From JBBDZE01 sp040900345 (GTDB lineage Bacteria > Patescibacteriota > Minisyncoccia > Spechtbacterales > 2-12-FULL-38-22): a stretch of 57,509 bases of DNA. The stretch spans positions 1-57,509 of the forward strand of contig JBBDZE010000035.1 in the NCBI GenBank assembly GCA_040900345.1, written 5' to 3'. The position numbers and the translations under genes are program-made. This document shows, one piece after another, positions 1 through 6,165 of the stretch (position 1 is the stretch's first letter; each line of letters opens with the position of its first letter). Below the pieces are notes generated by a model, which did not search any database, was not told the origin of the DNA, and saw only the letters and a program-made list of their open reading frames with translations.

Positions 1-54
1 GCGAGCGCGTCGGTGTCTTCGGATTCGTTGTGCTTGTCGTGTTGTCGTTGCCAT
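1..54 (-). CDS. rplR: 50S ribosomal protein L18 (5' fragment, runs off the window)
   Basis: Only the first 18 codons are present, reading MATTTRQAQRIRRHRRAR, an Arg-rich start typical of L18, which binds 5S rRNA in the large subunit. Its position directly after rplF matches the universal spc-operon order. The ATG at 54 has no Shine-Dalgarno sequence; instead it follows a stem-loop at 57-81 by two bases. The remainder lies outside the window. Confidence 0.85.
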   Translation of the reverse strand, partial: MATTTRQAQRIRRHRRAR

Positions 55-56
55 AA

Positions 57-81
57 TGTTTGCTCACTTTGTTCACAAACA
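57..81 (-). promoter_or_regulatory. stem-loop touching the rplR start codon
   Basis: In the coding direction the arms are TGTTTGT and GCAAACA, with the 3' arm ending two bases before ATG. It is nearly the same element as the one before rpsH, which has ACAAACA in the 3' arm, so the pair U-G here is U-A there. There is no SD between it and the start codon. Confidence 0.55.
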
Positions 82-167
82 GGTATTAGGTTATAGGTGT
101 TAGGTTTTAGGGTACTGCAGGATTTTTCTTGCGTGCAACCTATCACCTAAAACCTAGAACCTAACAA
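81..167. repeat. palindromic TAGGTTTTAG-family intergenic repeat, copy 1
   Basis: The left arm contains GGTGTTAGGTTTTAG and the right arm contains CACCTAAAACCTAGAAC, separated by about 35 bp. The arms are degenerate inverted repeats of a TAGGT/ACCTA motif. A near-identical copy lies before rpsH (1442-1528); other copies are at 11526-11616 and 39993-40106. Confidence 0.7.
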
Positions 168-169
168 CT

Positions 170-182
170 TGCCTGCTAGGCA
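170..182 (-). other. small stem holding the rplF stop codon
   Basis: Read in the coding direction, TGCCT-AGC-AGGCA forms a 5-bp stem that contains the TAG stop of rplF. Short, so it could be chance, but it fits the pattern at other genes of the operon. Confidence 0.35.
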
Positions 183-721
183 CCCGATGCAGCTCGCTTA
201 CCTTGCTTGGAACGGACATACTCGCCCTGGTAGCGCACACCCTTGCCTTTGTAGGGTTCCGGTTTGCGCGTGGCACGGATGTCAGCGGCTACCTGGCCCA
301 CAAGCTGTTTGTCAGCTCCCGATACCACTACAACATTATTCCCTTCCGTCTGAATTTTTACACCTTCGGGCGGCGTAATGGTAATGGGATGGGAATAACC
401 AAGGTTCAGCACCAAATCGTTGCCCTTCATTTCGGCACGGTATCCTACTCCCTGGATTTCTAAACGCTTTTCAAATCCGTTCGCCACACCATTCACTACG
501 TTGGCAATCAATGACCGATACAGCCCCCATTGAGCCGGAATACCGGGACGCATGTGCTCGGCGGCCACAATGACCTCCTGCTCTTCCTGGCGAACATTAA
601 AATCTGAAGGATACTCAACCGAAAGTTCACCCAGGGGACCCTTGGCTGAAACTGTACCGCCTTCTATCGTGACGGTTACCCCTTGGGGAATCTCGATCGG
701 TTGTTTTCCAATGCGACTCAT
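176..721 (-). CDS. rplF: 50S ribosomal protein L6
   Basis: 181 residues, the usual length for bacterial L6, a large-subunit protein near the sarcin-ricin loop and factor-binding site. The N-terminus MSRIGKQPIEIPQGV and the C-terminal segment RKPEPYKGKGVRY are family signatures. The frame is open upstream to 841, but the conserved N-terminus and its homologues fix the start at 721. No SD is present; the start codon follows a stem-loop (724-781). It lies between rpsH and rplR in standard order. Confidence 0.97.
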   Translation of the reverse strand: MSRIGKQPIEIPQGVTVTIEGGTVSAKGPLGELSVEYPSDFNVRQEEQEVIVAAEHMRPGIPAQWGLYRSLIANVVNGVANGFEKRLEIQGVGYRAEMKGNDLVLNLGYSHPITITPPEGVKIQTEGNNVVVVSGADKQLVGQVAADIRATRKPEPYKGKGVRYQGEYVRSKQGKRAASGA

Positions 722-723
722 AC

Positions 724-781
724 CAATTTTGTCTATGAGCGTAGCCTGCCTGCGGTAGGCAGGCGAGTAGCTACAAAATTG
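724..781 (-). promoter_or_regulatory. start-adjacent stem-loop of rplF with a nested hairpin
   Basis: The outer arms CAATTTTG and CAAAATTG (8 bp) end two bases before ATG. The sequence matches the rpsG element (14751-14789), except that a 19-bp palindrome with arms CCTGCC and GGCAGG is inserted in the apical loop. Confidence 0.6.
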
Positions 782-788
782 AGTACCC

Positions 789-949
789 TGAGACCCGAGC
801 TTGTCGAGGGGTCGTAGGGTATTCATAATAATATTACGCACTCCTGAGCTTGTCGCCCATTCAAATTCTTCAGGGCGACCCTGAACCAGTTGAAGGGTCG
901 AAGGGTATCCTTCGGTTCGTTCACTGTGAGCTGGTCGAACGGCTCAGGA
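789..949. repeat. REP-like palindromic repeats in the rpsH-rplF gap
   Basis: Several short inverted motifs of the type CCTGAG..CTTGTCG and TTCGACC..GGTCGAA occur in a row, for example near 793-822, 843-905 and 930-949. The same motif family is found inside the coding sequence of rplV (5747-5801) and before rpsG (14795-14828). No gene is visible here. Confidence 0.6.
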
Positions 950-1025
950 TAGGGAGGGTTACTGGACTCCCCGCCTCAACCCCGCCTGCGCGGGCCTGAG
1001 GCCGGTCGTCAAGTCAACCTCGCTA
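950..1025 (-). other. stop-codon-enclosing structured element of rpsH
   Basis: In the coding direction the element begins with the stop codon itself, TAGCGAGGTT, and ends AACCCTCCCTA, which pair. Inside are GCCTCA/TGAGGC and a GC-rich hairpin CCCGC/GCGGG. Closely related elements follow rplW, rplN and rplB, with compensatory changes. Confidence 0.6.
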
Positions 1026-1415
1026 CCAAATTTCTAATAGATATTCACCGCCAACGCCTTTCTTGCGGGCCTCGCTTTCAACCATGAGTCCCTGCGGTGT
1101 TGAAAGCACGGCCTTTCCAATTCCTCCCTTCACCGGACGAATCTCTTTGTGGCCAACGTAAATGCGCTGACCCGGCTTGCTCATACGACGGATGCCCCGA
1201 ATCGCTCCTTCTTTTTGGTCAGTATATTTAAGCTTCAATGAGATATACGACACTGCGCTTTTGCGCTCTTTCTTCTCGATACCGGCAATATAACCCTCGC
1301 GTTCAAGAAGCTCGGCAATATTCATCTTTATCCGAGAAAACGGAATACGCACCGTCTCTTTATGTACGGCTTGCGCGTTGCGAATGATGGTAAGCATGTC
1401 TGCTATGGGATCCAT
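1023..1415 (-). CDS. rpsH: 30S ribosomal protein S8
   Basis: 130 residues. MDPIADMLTIIRNAQ at the N-terminus and the C-terminal KGVGGEYLLEIW are diagnostic of S8, a 16S central-domain assembly protein that in other bacteria also represses the spc operon. The ATG at 1415 has no SD and sits two bases after a stem-loop. The stop codon TAG opens a structured element. Neighbours are rpsN upstream and rplF downstream. Confidence 0.97.
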   Translation of the reverse strand: MDPIADMLTIIRNAQAVHKETVRIPFSRIKMNIAELLEREGYIAGIEKKERKSAVSYISLKLKYTDQKEGAIRGIRRMSKPGQRIYVGHKEIRPVKGGIGKAVLSTPQGLMVESEARKKGVGGEYLLEIW

Positions 1416-1417
1416 AA

Positions 1418-1442
1418 TGTTTGTTCGCTTCGTTCACAAACA
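1418..1442 (-). promoter_or_regulatory. stem-loop touching the rpsH start codon
   Basis: Arms TGTTTGT and ACAAACA (7 bp) end two bases before ATG in the coding direction. It is the sister of the element before rplR, followed upstream by the same TAGGTTTTAG palindrome. Confidence 0.55.
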
Positions 1443-1528
1443 GGTATTAGGTTATAGGTGTTAGATTTTAGGGCACTACGGAATATTCCTTGCGTGCACC
1501 CTATCACCTAAAACCTAGAACCTAACAA
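1442..1528. repeat. palindromic TAGGTTTTAG-family intergenic repeat, copy 2
   Basis: Nearly identical to 81-167, again located directly upstream of a start-adjacent stem-loop. The two arms are inverted TAGGT/ACCTA-rich stretches. Confidence 0.7.
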
Positions 1529-1541
1529 CTTGCGAGCGAAG

Positions 1542-1561
1542 CGAGTTATACTACCAACTCG
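1542..1561 (-). other. stem with the rpsN stop codon in its loop
   Basis: CGAGTT and AACTCG form a 6-bp stem in the mRNA; the 8-nt loop contains the TAG stop codon of rpsN (1551-1553). Confidence 0.5.
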
Positions 1562-1736
1562 ACTTACGTACCCCCGGTAACTCGCCGCGATTTGCCAACT
1601 CGCGAAAGCAAATACGGCACAATTCAAAACTACGCATATACCCGCGAGCCCGCCCACATCGAAAGCAGCGGCGAACCAAACGCGTGGAAAACTTCGGCTT
1701 TTTATTGGATTTTGCAATCTGTGATGTTTTCGGCAT
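1551..1736 (-). CDS. rpsN: 30S ribosomal protein S14, zinc-binding type Z
   Basis: 61 residues, the length of the short zinc-binding S14 form. A four-cysteine ribbon is visible: CFRC, then CRIC 14 residues later. The C-terminus GELPGVRKSSW is the family signature. S14 helps assemble the 3' domain of 16S rRNA. I chose the ATG at 1736 because MPKTSQIAKSNKKPKF aligns with S14 homologues; it lies five bases after a stem-loop and has no SD. Confidence 0.95.
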   Translation of the reverse strand: MPKTSQIAKSNKKPKFSTRLVRRCFRCGRARGYMRSFELCRICFRELANRGELPGVRKSSW

Positions 1737-1741
1737 GTGCC

Positions 1742-1782
1742 ATTGTTGCCCAAGAGTGTGCAGCACGATTGGCTGCAACAAT
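1742..1782 (-). promoter_or_regulatory. start-adjacent stem-loop of rpsN
   Basis: Arms ATTGTTGC and GCAACAAT (8 bp, perfect) enclose CCAA/TTGG and GTGC/GCAC pairs. The 3' arm ends five bases before the ATG. Confidence 0.55.
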
Positions 1783-1795
1783 GAGCATCCCCGAA

Positions 1796-1975
1796 GGGGA
1801 TAACCTTTTCGTAGAGGATTCTCTTCTACGAACGGGGATAACCTTTTCGTAGAGGATTCTCTTCTACGAACGGGGATAACCTTTTAAAAGAAGCTCTGCT
1901 TCTTTTAACGGAAGCTCCGCTTCCGTCTCCAACTTCGCTAGACGAAGCTTGAGACGGCTACCGAGCCGTACTCTA
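1796..1975. repeat. hairpin array between rplE and rpsN
   Basis: A 38-bp unit containing CGTAGAGGATTCTCTTCTACG-like hairpins is repeated about 2.3 times at 1796-1885. It is followed by hairpins with arms AAAAGAAGC/GCTTCTTTT, GGAAGC/GCTTCC, GTCTC/GAGAC and CGGCT/AGCCG up to the rplE stop. No gene is seen. The transcript of the operon must read through this array. Confidence 0.65.
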
Positions 1976-2566
1976 CTACTTTTCTTCTTTTGCAAACGGA
2001 ATGCCCAATCGTTCAAACAGCTCAAGAGCAGCGGCACGATCGGTCGTATTCGTCACCAGCGTCACCTCAAATCCAAACTGCTGGAGATTCGTCTGCTGGC
2101 TCAGTTCAGGGAAAATACTCGCGTCGCGAATGCCGATGGTCAAGTTACCGTTCTTGTCCACACCTTTCTTGGAAACACCTCGAAAGTCACGGGTACGCGG
2201 CAAGGCAACGTGGACAAGACGCCCCAGGAAGTCGTACATGCGACGGCCGCGCAACGTGACAGCCATTCCCACGACCGTGCCGGCGCGCAACTTGAATCCG
2301 GCTATAGAGCGATTGGCAATCACCACTTTGGGGCGCTGTCCTGCGACCATCGAGAGTGCCTGTAGAATGTCGGCGACCAGCTCTTCCTCCGTTTGCTTGG
2401 ACGCCGAACGCAGGCGTCGCTGATACGCAACACGGCCCACGCCGGTGTTCACGACAGCTTTCGTAAGGCGCGGTAGTTCGTGTACGTTAACGTCGCCAAG
2501 CGTTTCCGCCAGGCCTGGTACTATATCATCTTTATACTGTTTTTCCAAGTCTAATGTGGTTGCCAT
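1976..2566 (-). CDS. rplE: 50S ribosomal protein L5
   Basis: 196 residues. Family landmarks are LPRLTKAVVNTGVG, GQRPKVVIANRSIAGFKLR, and the central DFRGVSKKGVDKNGN. L5 binds 5S rRNA and contacts the P-site tRNA. The start at 2566 (MATTLDLEKQ) is preferred over an in-frame ATG four codons earlier because it is closer to family length; neither has an SD. The upstream gap contains a diverged TAGGC-type palindrome. Confidence 0.95.
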   Translation of the reverse strand: MATTLDLEKQYKDDIVPGLAETLGDVNVHELPRLTKAVVNTGVGRVAYQRRLRSASKQTEEELVADILQALSMVAGQRPKVVIANRSIAGFKLRAGTVVGMAVTLRGRRMYDFLGRLVHVALPRTRDFRGVSKKGVDKNGNLTIGIRDASIFPELSQQTNLQQFGFEVTLVTNTTDRAAALELFERLGIPFAKEEK

Positions 2567-2589
2567 AGATTCGTTCACGTACGTTCACT

Positions 2590-2672
2590 CTAGCGCGTTA
2601 GGCGCTAGGCATTAGGCGTTAGCAGGAAGCGTGTTTGCGAGCTTCTCACTAGAGCCTAGTGCCTAGAGCCTA
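2590..2672. repeat. diverged TAGG-family palindrome between rplX and rplE
   Basis: Left arm contains TTAGGCGCTAGGCATTAGG and right arm CCTAGTGCCTAGAGCCTAA, an inverted pair of TAGGC-like words with a 30-bp spacer. It resembles the TAGGTTTTAG family in design but not in exact sequence. Confidence 0.55.
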
Positions 2673-2676
2673 ATAG

Positions 2677-2982
2677 CTATATCTGCTCATTGCACTTTTT
2701 ACAAACACGAACCTTGCTGCCGCCTTCGATCTGATGGCCAACGCGGGTTGCTTTGCTGCATTTTGCGCAAATCACCTTCACGTTCGATATCTGAACAGGT
2801 CCCGGGATTTCCACGATCTGCCCTTTCTCGCCTTGGCGACGCGGGCGAACGTGCTTCTTCTGAATATTCACTCCCTCGATGATAATACGCTCCTCTTTGG
2901 GATATGCCAAAAGCACTTTACCGGTTTTCCCCCGGTTCTTGCCACGCGTTACTACAATGGTGTCGCCTTTCTTGATGTTCAT
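2677..2982 (-). CDS. rplX: 50S ribosomal protein L24
   Basis: 101 residues. MNIKKGDTIVVTRGKNRGKTGKV is the KOW motif start typical of L24, the protein that nucleates large-subunit assembly. The C-terminal region has four cysteines (CAKC and CKKC), so this L24 likely binds zinc. Start at 2982 chosen from the conserved N-terminus. The ATG follows a strong stem-loop (2985-3040) and has no SD. Confidence 0.96.
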   Translation of the reverse strand: MNIKKGDTIVVTRGKNRGKTGKVLLAYPKEERIIIEGVNIQKKHVRPRRQGEKGQIVEIPGPVQISNVKVICAKCSKATRVGHQIEGGSKVRVCKKCNEQI

Positions 2983-2984
2983 AC

Positions 2985-3040
2985 CAATTTTCTCGGCGAG
3001 GCAATTCGCGGAGCGAATCCGCCGAGACGTTAGAAAATTG
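2985..3040 (-). promoter_or_regulatory. start-adjacent stem-loop of rplX, CAATTTT type
   Basis: Outer arms CAATTTT/AAAATTG, a 7-nt bulge, then CTCGGCG/CGCCGAG and an apical ATTCGC/GCGAAT hairpin. The 3' end is two bases from ATG. The rplB element has the same layout, with CTCGACG/CGTTGAG in the middle stem: a G-C to A-U exchange plus a G-C to G-U change. Confidence 0.65.
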
Positions 3041-3042
3041 AG

Positions 3043-3182
3043 TACCCCCTCACTCGAATGCGGTAGCGCTTGTCCTGTTCGGTCAAACACCGTGAGGGAT
3101 ATACTGCACTGCTTTGCGAAGTTACCCCATTCTCTGTGCTGGCCGCTCTTGGCGAGAACGACCGCATTCGAGTGAGGGGGTA
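3043..3182. mobile_element. 140-bp palindromic element, family A, copy 1
   Basis: Perfect terminal inverted repeats of about 22 bp, beginning TACCCCCTCACTCGAATG. The interior has no ORF. Three more copies at 6515-6654, 7615-7762 and 14084-14223 share the interior words GCGCTTGTC, TTCGGTCAAAC and GGCCGCTCTTGGCGAGAACG. It has the size and form of a MITE. No flanking target duplication is obvious. Confidence 0.75.
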
Positions 3183-3255
3183 GCGGGGATTGCTAGGCTC
3201 CCGGCCCCAATTCCGCTTTGCGGAACTCGGGCCGATTGCCAAGCCAACCTCGCTA
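3181..3255 (-). other. stop-codon-enclosing structured element of rplN
   Basis: Starts with the rplN stop TAG in TAGCG, which pairs with CGCTA at the far end. Inner pairs are GGCT/AGCC, GGCCC/GGGCC and TTCCGC/GCGGAA. Nearly identical to the rplB element (6653-6728). The rplW and rpsH copies have GACT/AGTC where this has GGCT/AGCC. Confidence 0.6.
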
Positions 3256-3618
3256 GAGAACTTCAGGTGCCAGGGAAACGATCTTGTCGTACCCTCGATC
3301 TTTCAGCTCACGAGGCACGGGACCGAAGATACGACCTCCCTTGGGTACCTTGCCGTCCAAAATCACCACAGCGTTATCGTCAAACGCAATGCGCGAACCG
3401 TCCTTACGACGAAACGGCTGACGCTGGCGTACCACCACGGCGCGTACGACGTCTTTTTTCTTGACCATACGGCGCGGCTCAGCTTTTTTCACAGACACGA
3501 CAACAATATCGCCTATGCGCGCGTAGCGACGGCGGCTTCCCCCCAACACCTTAATGACCTGCACTTCACGTGCACCGGTGTTGTCGGCAACCTTTAATCG
3601 TGTTTCGGACTGAATCAT
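3253..3618 (-). CDS. rplN: 50S ribosomal protein L14
   Basis: 121 residues, standard length. MIQSETRLKVADNTGAREV and IFGPVPREL are signature segments of L14, which contacts 16S rRNA in the intersubunit bridge region. The ATG overlaps the rpsQ stop codon by four bases (ATGA-type overlap), so the two are probably translationally coupled. Confidence 0.97.
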   Translation of the reverse strand: MIQSETRLKVADNTGAREVQVIKVLGGSRRRYARIGDIVVVSVKKAEPRRMVKKKDVVRAVVVRQRQPFRRKDGSRIAFDDNAVVILDGKVPKGGRIFGPVPRELKDRGYDKIVSLAPEVL

Positions 3619-3890
3619 ACTTGGGCGTTATCCTTCGTGGCGGGAGTTACCACACGCCAGCGGACTTCCTTCGAAATGGGTTTGGTCTCTTCAATCTCCA
3701 CGTTCATTCCAATGTCGTACGTTCCTTCGTCGTAGTGAGCCTTGTAACGCTTTGAAATACTGCGGCGCTTTTTATAGAGCGGATGCACAACCAAACGCTT
3801 CACCTCAACGACAAGGGTCTTTTCCATCTTATTGGAGGCGACGGTGCCTTTCATCCGACGCTTCGTTGTTTCGTTGTTCTGTGCGTTCAT
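3615..3890 (-). CDS. rpsQ: 30S ribosomal protein S17
   Basis: 91 residues. The OB-fold core shows RRMKGTVASNKMEKTLVVEV and HPLYKKRRSISKRYKAHYDE, characteristic of S17, an early 16S rRNA binder. A ten-residue polar N-terminal extension precedes the core. The end overlaps rplN; rpmC ends four bases upstream. No SD is visible. Confidence 0.97.
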   Translation of the reverse strand: MNAQNNETTKRRMKGTVASNKMEKTLVVEVKRLVVHPLYKKRRSISKRYKAHYDEGTYDIGMNVEIEETKPISKEVRWRVVTPATKDNAQV

Positions 3891-3894
3891 ATAG

Positions 3895-4086
3895 TTATGC
3901 TTCTACACGCTCATTTAAAATCGTGGTGATACGCGCGATGTCCTTCTTCAAAGAACGAATCTCCCGGACGTTCTTCACATTACCGCCGACCACGCTGAAA
4001 CTCAACTCAACGGATCGCGCTTTCTTTTCATTGAGCATGGAAGAAAGCTCTTGGTCTGATTTTTGCCGTAGCTCTTTAGCATCCAT
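3895..4086 (-). CDS. rpmC: 50S ribosomal protein L29
   Basis: 63 residues of two-helix form. LRQKSDQELSSMLNEKKARS and the C-terminal SLKKDIARITTILNER match L29, which lies at the polypeptide exit site where trigger factor and SRP dock. It starts two bases after the rplP stop, so coupling is likely. Confidence 0.95.
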   Translation of the reverse strand: MDAKELRQKSDQELSSMLNEKKARSVELSFSVVGGNVKNVREIRSLKKDIARITTILNERVEA

Positions 4087-4088
4087 GA

Positions 4089-4502
4089 TTATCCACGCTT
4101 AATGAATCGTGTTTTGACCGGCAACTTGTACCGGGCGCGCAAAATGGCTTCGCGGGCAATATCTTCGGGAATGCCATCAAGTTCAAACAATACGCGGCCG
4201 GGGGACACCGGAAATACAAAGTGGTCCACGGGGCCTTTGCCGCCTCCCATAGGAACCTCGGCGCCTTTGCGCGTTACGGGTCGGTCCGGAAAAATGCGAA
4301 TCCACAACTTTCCACCGCGCTTCATATAGCGGGTCATGGCGCGACGTGCCGCCTCTATTTGTCGCGAAGTAATATGTGCCTGCCCTTCCGTTACTTGGAT
4401 GCCGTATTGCCCAAAGCTCAACTCAGTTCCGCGAGATTCTATTGATGTGTGGTGGCGTCCTTTCCACCATTTTCGGTGTTTTACCTTTTTGGGTATCAAC
4501 AT
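4089..4502 (-). CDS. rplP: 50S ribosomal protein L16
   Basis: 137 residues. MLIPKKVKHRKWWKGR, the GTELSFGQYGIQ segment and RRAMTRYMKRGGKLWIRIFPD identify L16, which contacts A-site tRNA near the peptidyl-transferase centre. The first eleven codons are duplicated 178 bp upstream at 4680, where they run into a stop after 50 codons. The real start lacks the start-adjacent stem-loop that the duplicate has. Confidence 0.97.
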   Translation of the reverse strand: MLIPKKVKHRKWWKGRHHTSIESRGTELSFGQYGIQVTEGQAHITSRQIEAARRAMTRYMKRGGKLWIRIFPDRPVTRKGAEVPMGGGKGPVDHFVFPVSPGRVLFELDGIPEDIAREAILRARYKLPVKTRFIKRG

Positions 4503-4527
4503 ACTCTTTCTTCAAATACATCGCTCG

Positions 4528-4680
4528 CTAGGTTGTTGCTCCCGCCCAAGAAAATACCGAAAATCGGGAAGGGGTCGGGAAACCTAGGTTTCCCGTGGTG
4601 GAAGCAGCGAAGCGTTGAAACCGCAAGGTTTCAAGGAGCAACGCGACTTTTCGATGTTTTACTTTCTTGGGAATTAACAT
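4528..4680 (-). pseudogene. duplicated 5' end of rplP (50 codons, dead end)
   Basis: An ATG at 4680 opens MLIPKKVKHRK, identical in protein to the start of L16, then diverges and reaches TAG at 4528-4530, 26 bases before the true rplP ATG. The divergent part is a palindromic insertion with arms GTTGCTCC/GGAGCAAC (about 4535-4640). The two copies of the eleven codons differ at third positions, so the duplication is not recent. It keeps the stem-loop leader (4683-4784). It may be translated as a leader peptide or simply be a scar. Confidence 0.7.
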
Positions 4681-4682
4681 GC

Positions 4683-4784
4683 CAATTTTCTCGGCGAGGC
4701 AATTCGCCCGCCTGCCATCGCCTGACGGCTCAGGCCGGATGGCGGGCAGGCGAAGCGAATCCGCCGAGACGTTTTAGAAAACTG
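4683..4784 (-). promoter_or_regulatory. start-adjacent stem-loop before the duplicated rplP start
   Basis: Same outer plan as the rplX and rplB elements: CAGTTTT/AAAATTG, then CTCGGCG/CGCCGAG. The apical part is enlarged by a palindrome with arms GCCCGCC.. and ..GGCGGGC. It ends two bases before the duplicated ATG at 4680. Confidence 0.6.
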
Positions 4785-4788
4785 CGCA

Positions 4789-4932
4789 CCCTGCACCTAA
4801 AATGCTTCTGATACAATGGCGGCGCAAGGGCGGATAGCCCTGCCCTATTCGGGCACAGCGCCGCGGGTGTTTAACACATTGCACTACTGCTACCACCCTC
4901 TGCCTGTTATCCGGAGCATTTTAGGTGCGGGG
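4789..4932. mobile_element. 144-bp palindromic element, family B
   Basis: Terminal inverted repeats CCCTGCACCTAAAATGCT and AGCATTTTAGGTGCGGGG match at 17 of 18 positions. The interior (GC-rich, no ORF) is unrelated to family A, yet the element has the same length and occupies the same type of slot, between a stop element and a start element. Confidence 0.65.
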
Positions 4933-4999
4933 TTGATTAGTCACTAACCTCACACCCGCTGGATTATACCAGCGGGTGCTCGCTAAGTCAACTAATCAA
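4933..4999 (-). other. stop-codon-enclosing stem of rpsC
   Basis: TTGATTAGT, which includes the rpsC stop TAG, pairs with ACTAATCAA (9 bp). Inside is a perfect hairpin CACCCGCTGG/CCAGCGGGTG. There is no T-run, so it is not a classic terminator. Confidence 0.65.
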
Positions 5000-5657
5000 G
5001 CTTCTCTCCGCGATAAATCCAAACCTTCACGCCAACGACACCATAGCCGGTCATGGCAGTGACATTGGCAAAGTCGATATCCGCGCGCAAGGTCTGCAGA
5101 GGAAGCTTGCCCTCCTTCACGAATTCGCTGCGGGACATTTCGGCGCCATCAAGACGGCCTTTTACCATAATCTTTGCGCCCTCAACTTCTTTATTGGCCA
5201 TCACCCGTTCAAGCGTACGTTTGATAACACGGCGAAATGGCATACGGCGCTCAAGCTGTTCGGCAACACTTTGGGCAATCAGTTCGGCGTGCATCTCCGC
5301 GTTGCGAATTTCACGAATCTCAACGCGCACCTCGCGCTTGGCATCCTTGTCCTCGGCCTTCGTGCCAACATCGCGCAACACCTTGGCCACGCCCCGCTTA
5401 ATCTCATCGGCTCCTGAACCACCGCGGCCGATCAAAATACCCGGGCGGGAGGTATAGATTATTACCGAAACCTGCTGGGCGAACCGTTCAATTTCTACCC
5501 CTTGCACGCCGGCATTCTTGAACTTGGTCTTTACAAAGTTACGAATCGCATAATCCTGCTTGACATTGAGCGAATAGTGCTTCAAATCCAACCAGCGGGA
5601 CTTCCAGTCCTTGGTAACGCCGAGTCGATATCCTAATGGGTGAACTTTATGGGTCAT
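4992..5657 (-). CDS. rpsC: 30S ribosomal protein S3
   Basis: 221 residues. THKVHPLGYRLGVTKDW, the KH-domain segment RPGILIGRGGSGADEIK and the C-terminal GVVGVKVWIYRGE define S3, which lines the mRNA entry channel. No SD; the upstream 40 bp is a tandem of TAGCTTTT/AGCTA words that also forms the end of rplV. The stop codon lies in a 9-bp stem. Confidence 0.97.
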   Translation of the reverse strand: MTHKVHPLGYRLGVTKDWKSRWLDLKHYSLNVKQDYAIRNFVKTKFKNAGVQGVEIERFAQQVSVIIYTSRPGILIGRGGSGADEIKRGVAKVLRDVGTKAEDKDAKREVRVEIREIRNAEMHAELIAQSVAEQLERRMPFRRVIKRTLERVMANKEVEGAKIMVKGRLDGAEMSRSEFVKEGKLPLQTLRADIDFANVTAMTGYGVVGVKVWIYRGEKLD

Positions 5658-5697
5658 GAAAATAGCTTTTAGCTTTTAGCTATTAGCTTTTTAGAAG
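5657..5697. repeat. TAGCTTTT tandem words across the rplV-rpsC junction
   Basis: Short near-tandem copies of TTAGCTTTTAGC/TATTAGC span the last codons of rplV and the 11-bp gap to rpsC. This low-complexity stretch shapes the C-terminal residues of L22 (LIAKS). Confidence 0.5.
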
Positions 5698-6160
5698 CAC
5701 TCGTTTCTTTCGTTTCTTCCTTTTTGTTCTTTGCGCTTGTTTCGGATTTCGCCCGTTCGACAGGCTCAGGGCGACCTGAGCGAGAGTCGAAGGTCGAATT
5801 TCGTGCTTTGGTTTTCCGTGATTCTTGTACTTCAAGAATCACGGTGATGTGGCTCGTCTTTTTCTCAATGGGATGGGCTCGTCCGCGTGACACGGGACGA
5901 AAGCGCTTCAACTTAGGTCCTTCATCTACGCGCAATTCTTTTATCCACAACTGATTGAGCGCAATAGTGGCGTTGTCGTTGCGGGCACTCGTGATGGCCG
6001 AACGCATCAATTTTGCCAAGGGTTGGGACGCACGCTTGGTTGAAAACTCCAATTGGTGTACAGCCTGCTCTGCATTGGTATTGCGCACTAAATCAGCCGC
6101 CAGGCGCACTTTGCGCGGAGAAATTCTTAAATATCGTAGTGTGGCTGAATATTGCTTCAT
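5669..6160 (-). CDS. rplV: 50S ribosomal protein L22 with extended C-terminus
   Basis: 163 residues against about 110 in most bacteria. The core is ordinary: LRYLRISPRKVRLAADLVR, and the beta-hairpin reaching the exit tunnel near RGRAHPIEKKTSHITVIL. After residue 110 the tail is polar, Lys/Glu-rich. Part of it (around SRSGRPEPVERAK) is encoded by a REP-like palindrome at 5747-5801. L22 lines the exit tunnel and binds macrolides. Starts five bases after the rpsS stop region, no SD. Confidence 0.96.
   Translation of the reverse strand: MKQYSATLRYLRISPRKVRLAADLVRNTNAEQAVHQLEFSTKRASQPLAKLMRSAITSARNDNATIALNQLWIKELRVDEGPKLKRFRPVSRGRAHPIEKKTSHITVILEVQESRKTKARNSTFDSRSGRPEPVERAKSETSAKNKKEETKETSASKKLIAKS
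5747..5801. repeat. REP-like palindrome inside the rplV coding sequence
   Basis: Contains TTCGACAGGCTCAGGGCGACC and a partial inverse CCTGAGCGAGAGTCGAAGG, the same motif family as the intergenic repeats at 789-949. Its length keeps the reading frame. Confidence 0.65.
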
Positions 6161-6165
6161 ACGTG

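Noticed and set aside
176..841. Longer starts for rplF, rpsS, fusA, rplX, rplC and rplD
   Set aside because: The extra residues are encoded by the intercistronic hairpins or the previous gene, and the conserved N-termini fix the shorter starts.
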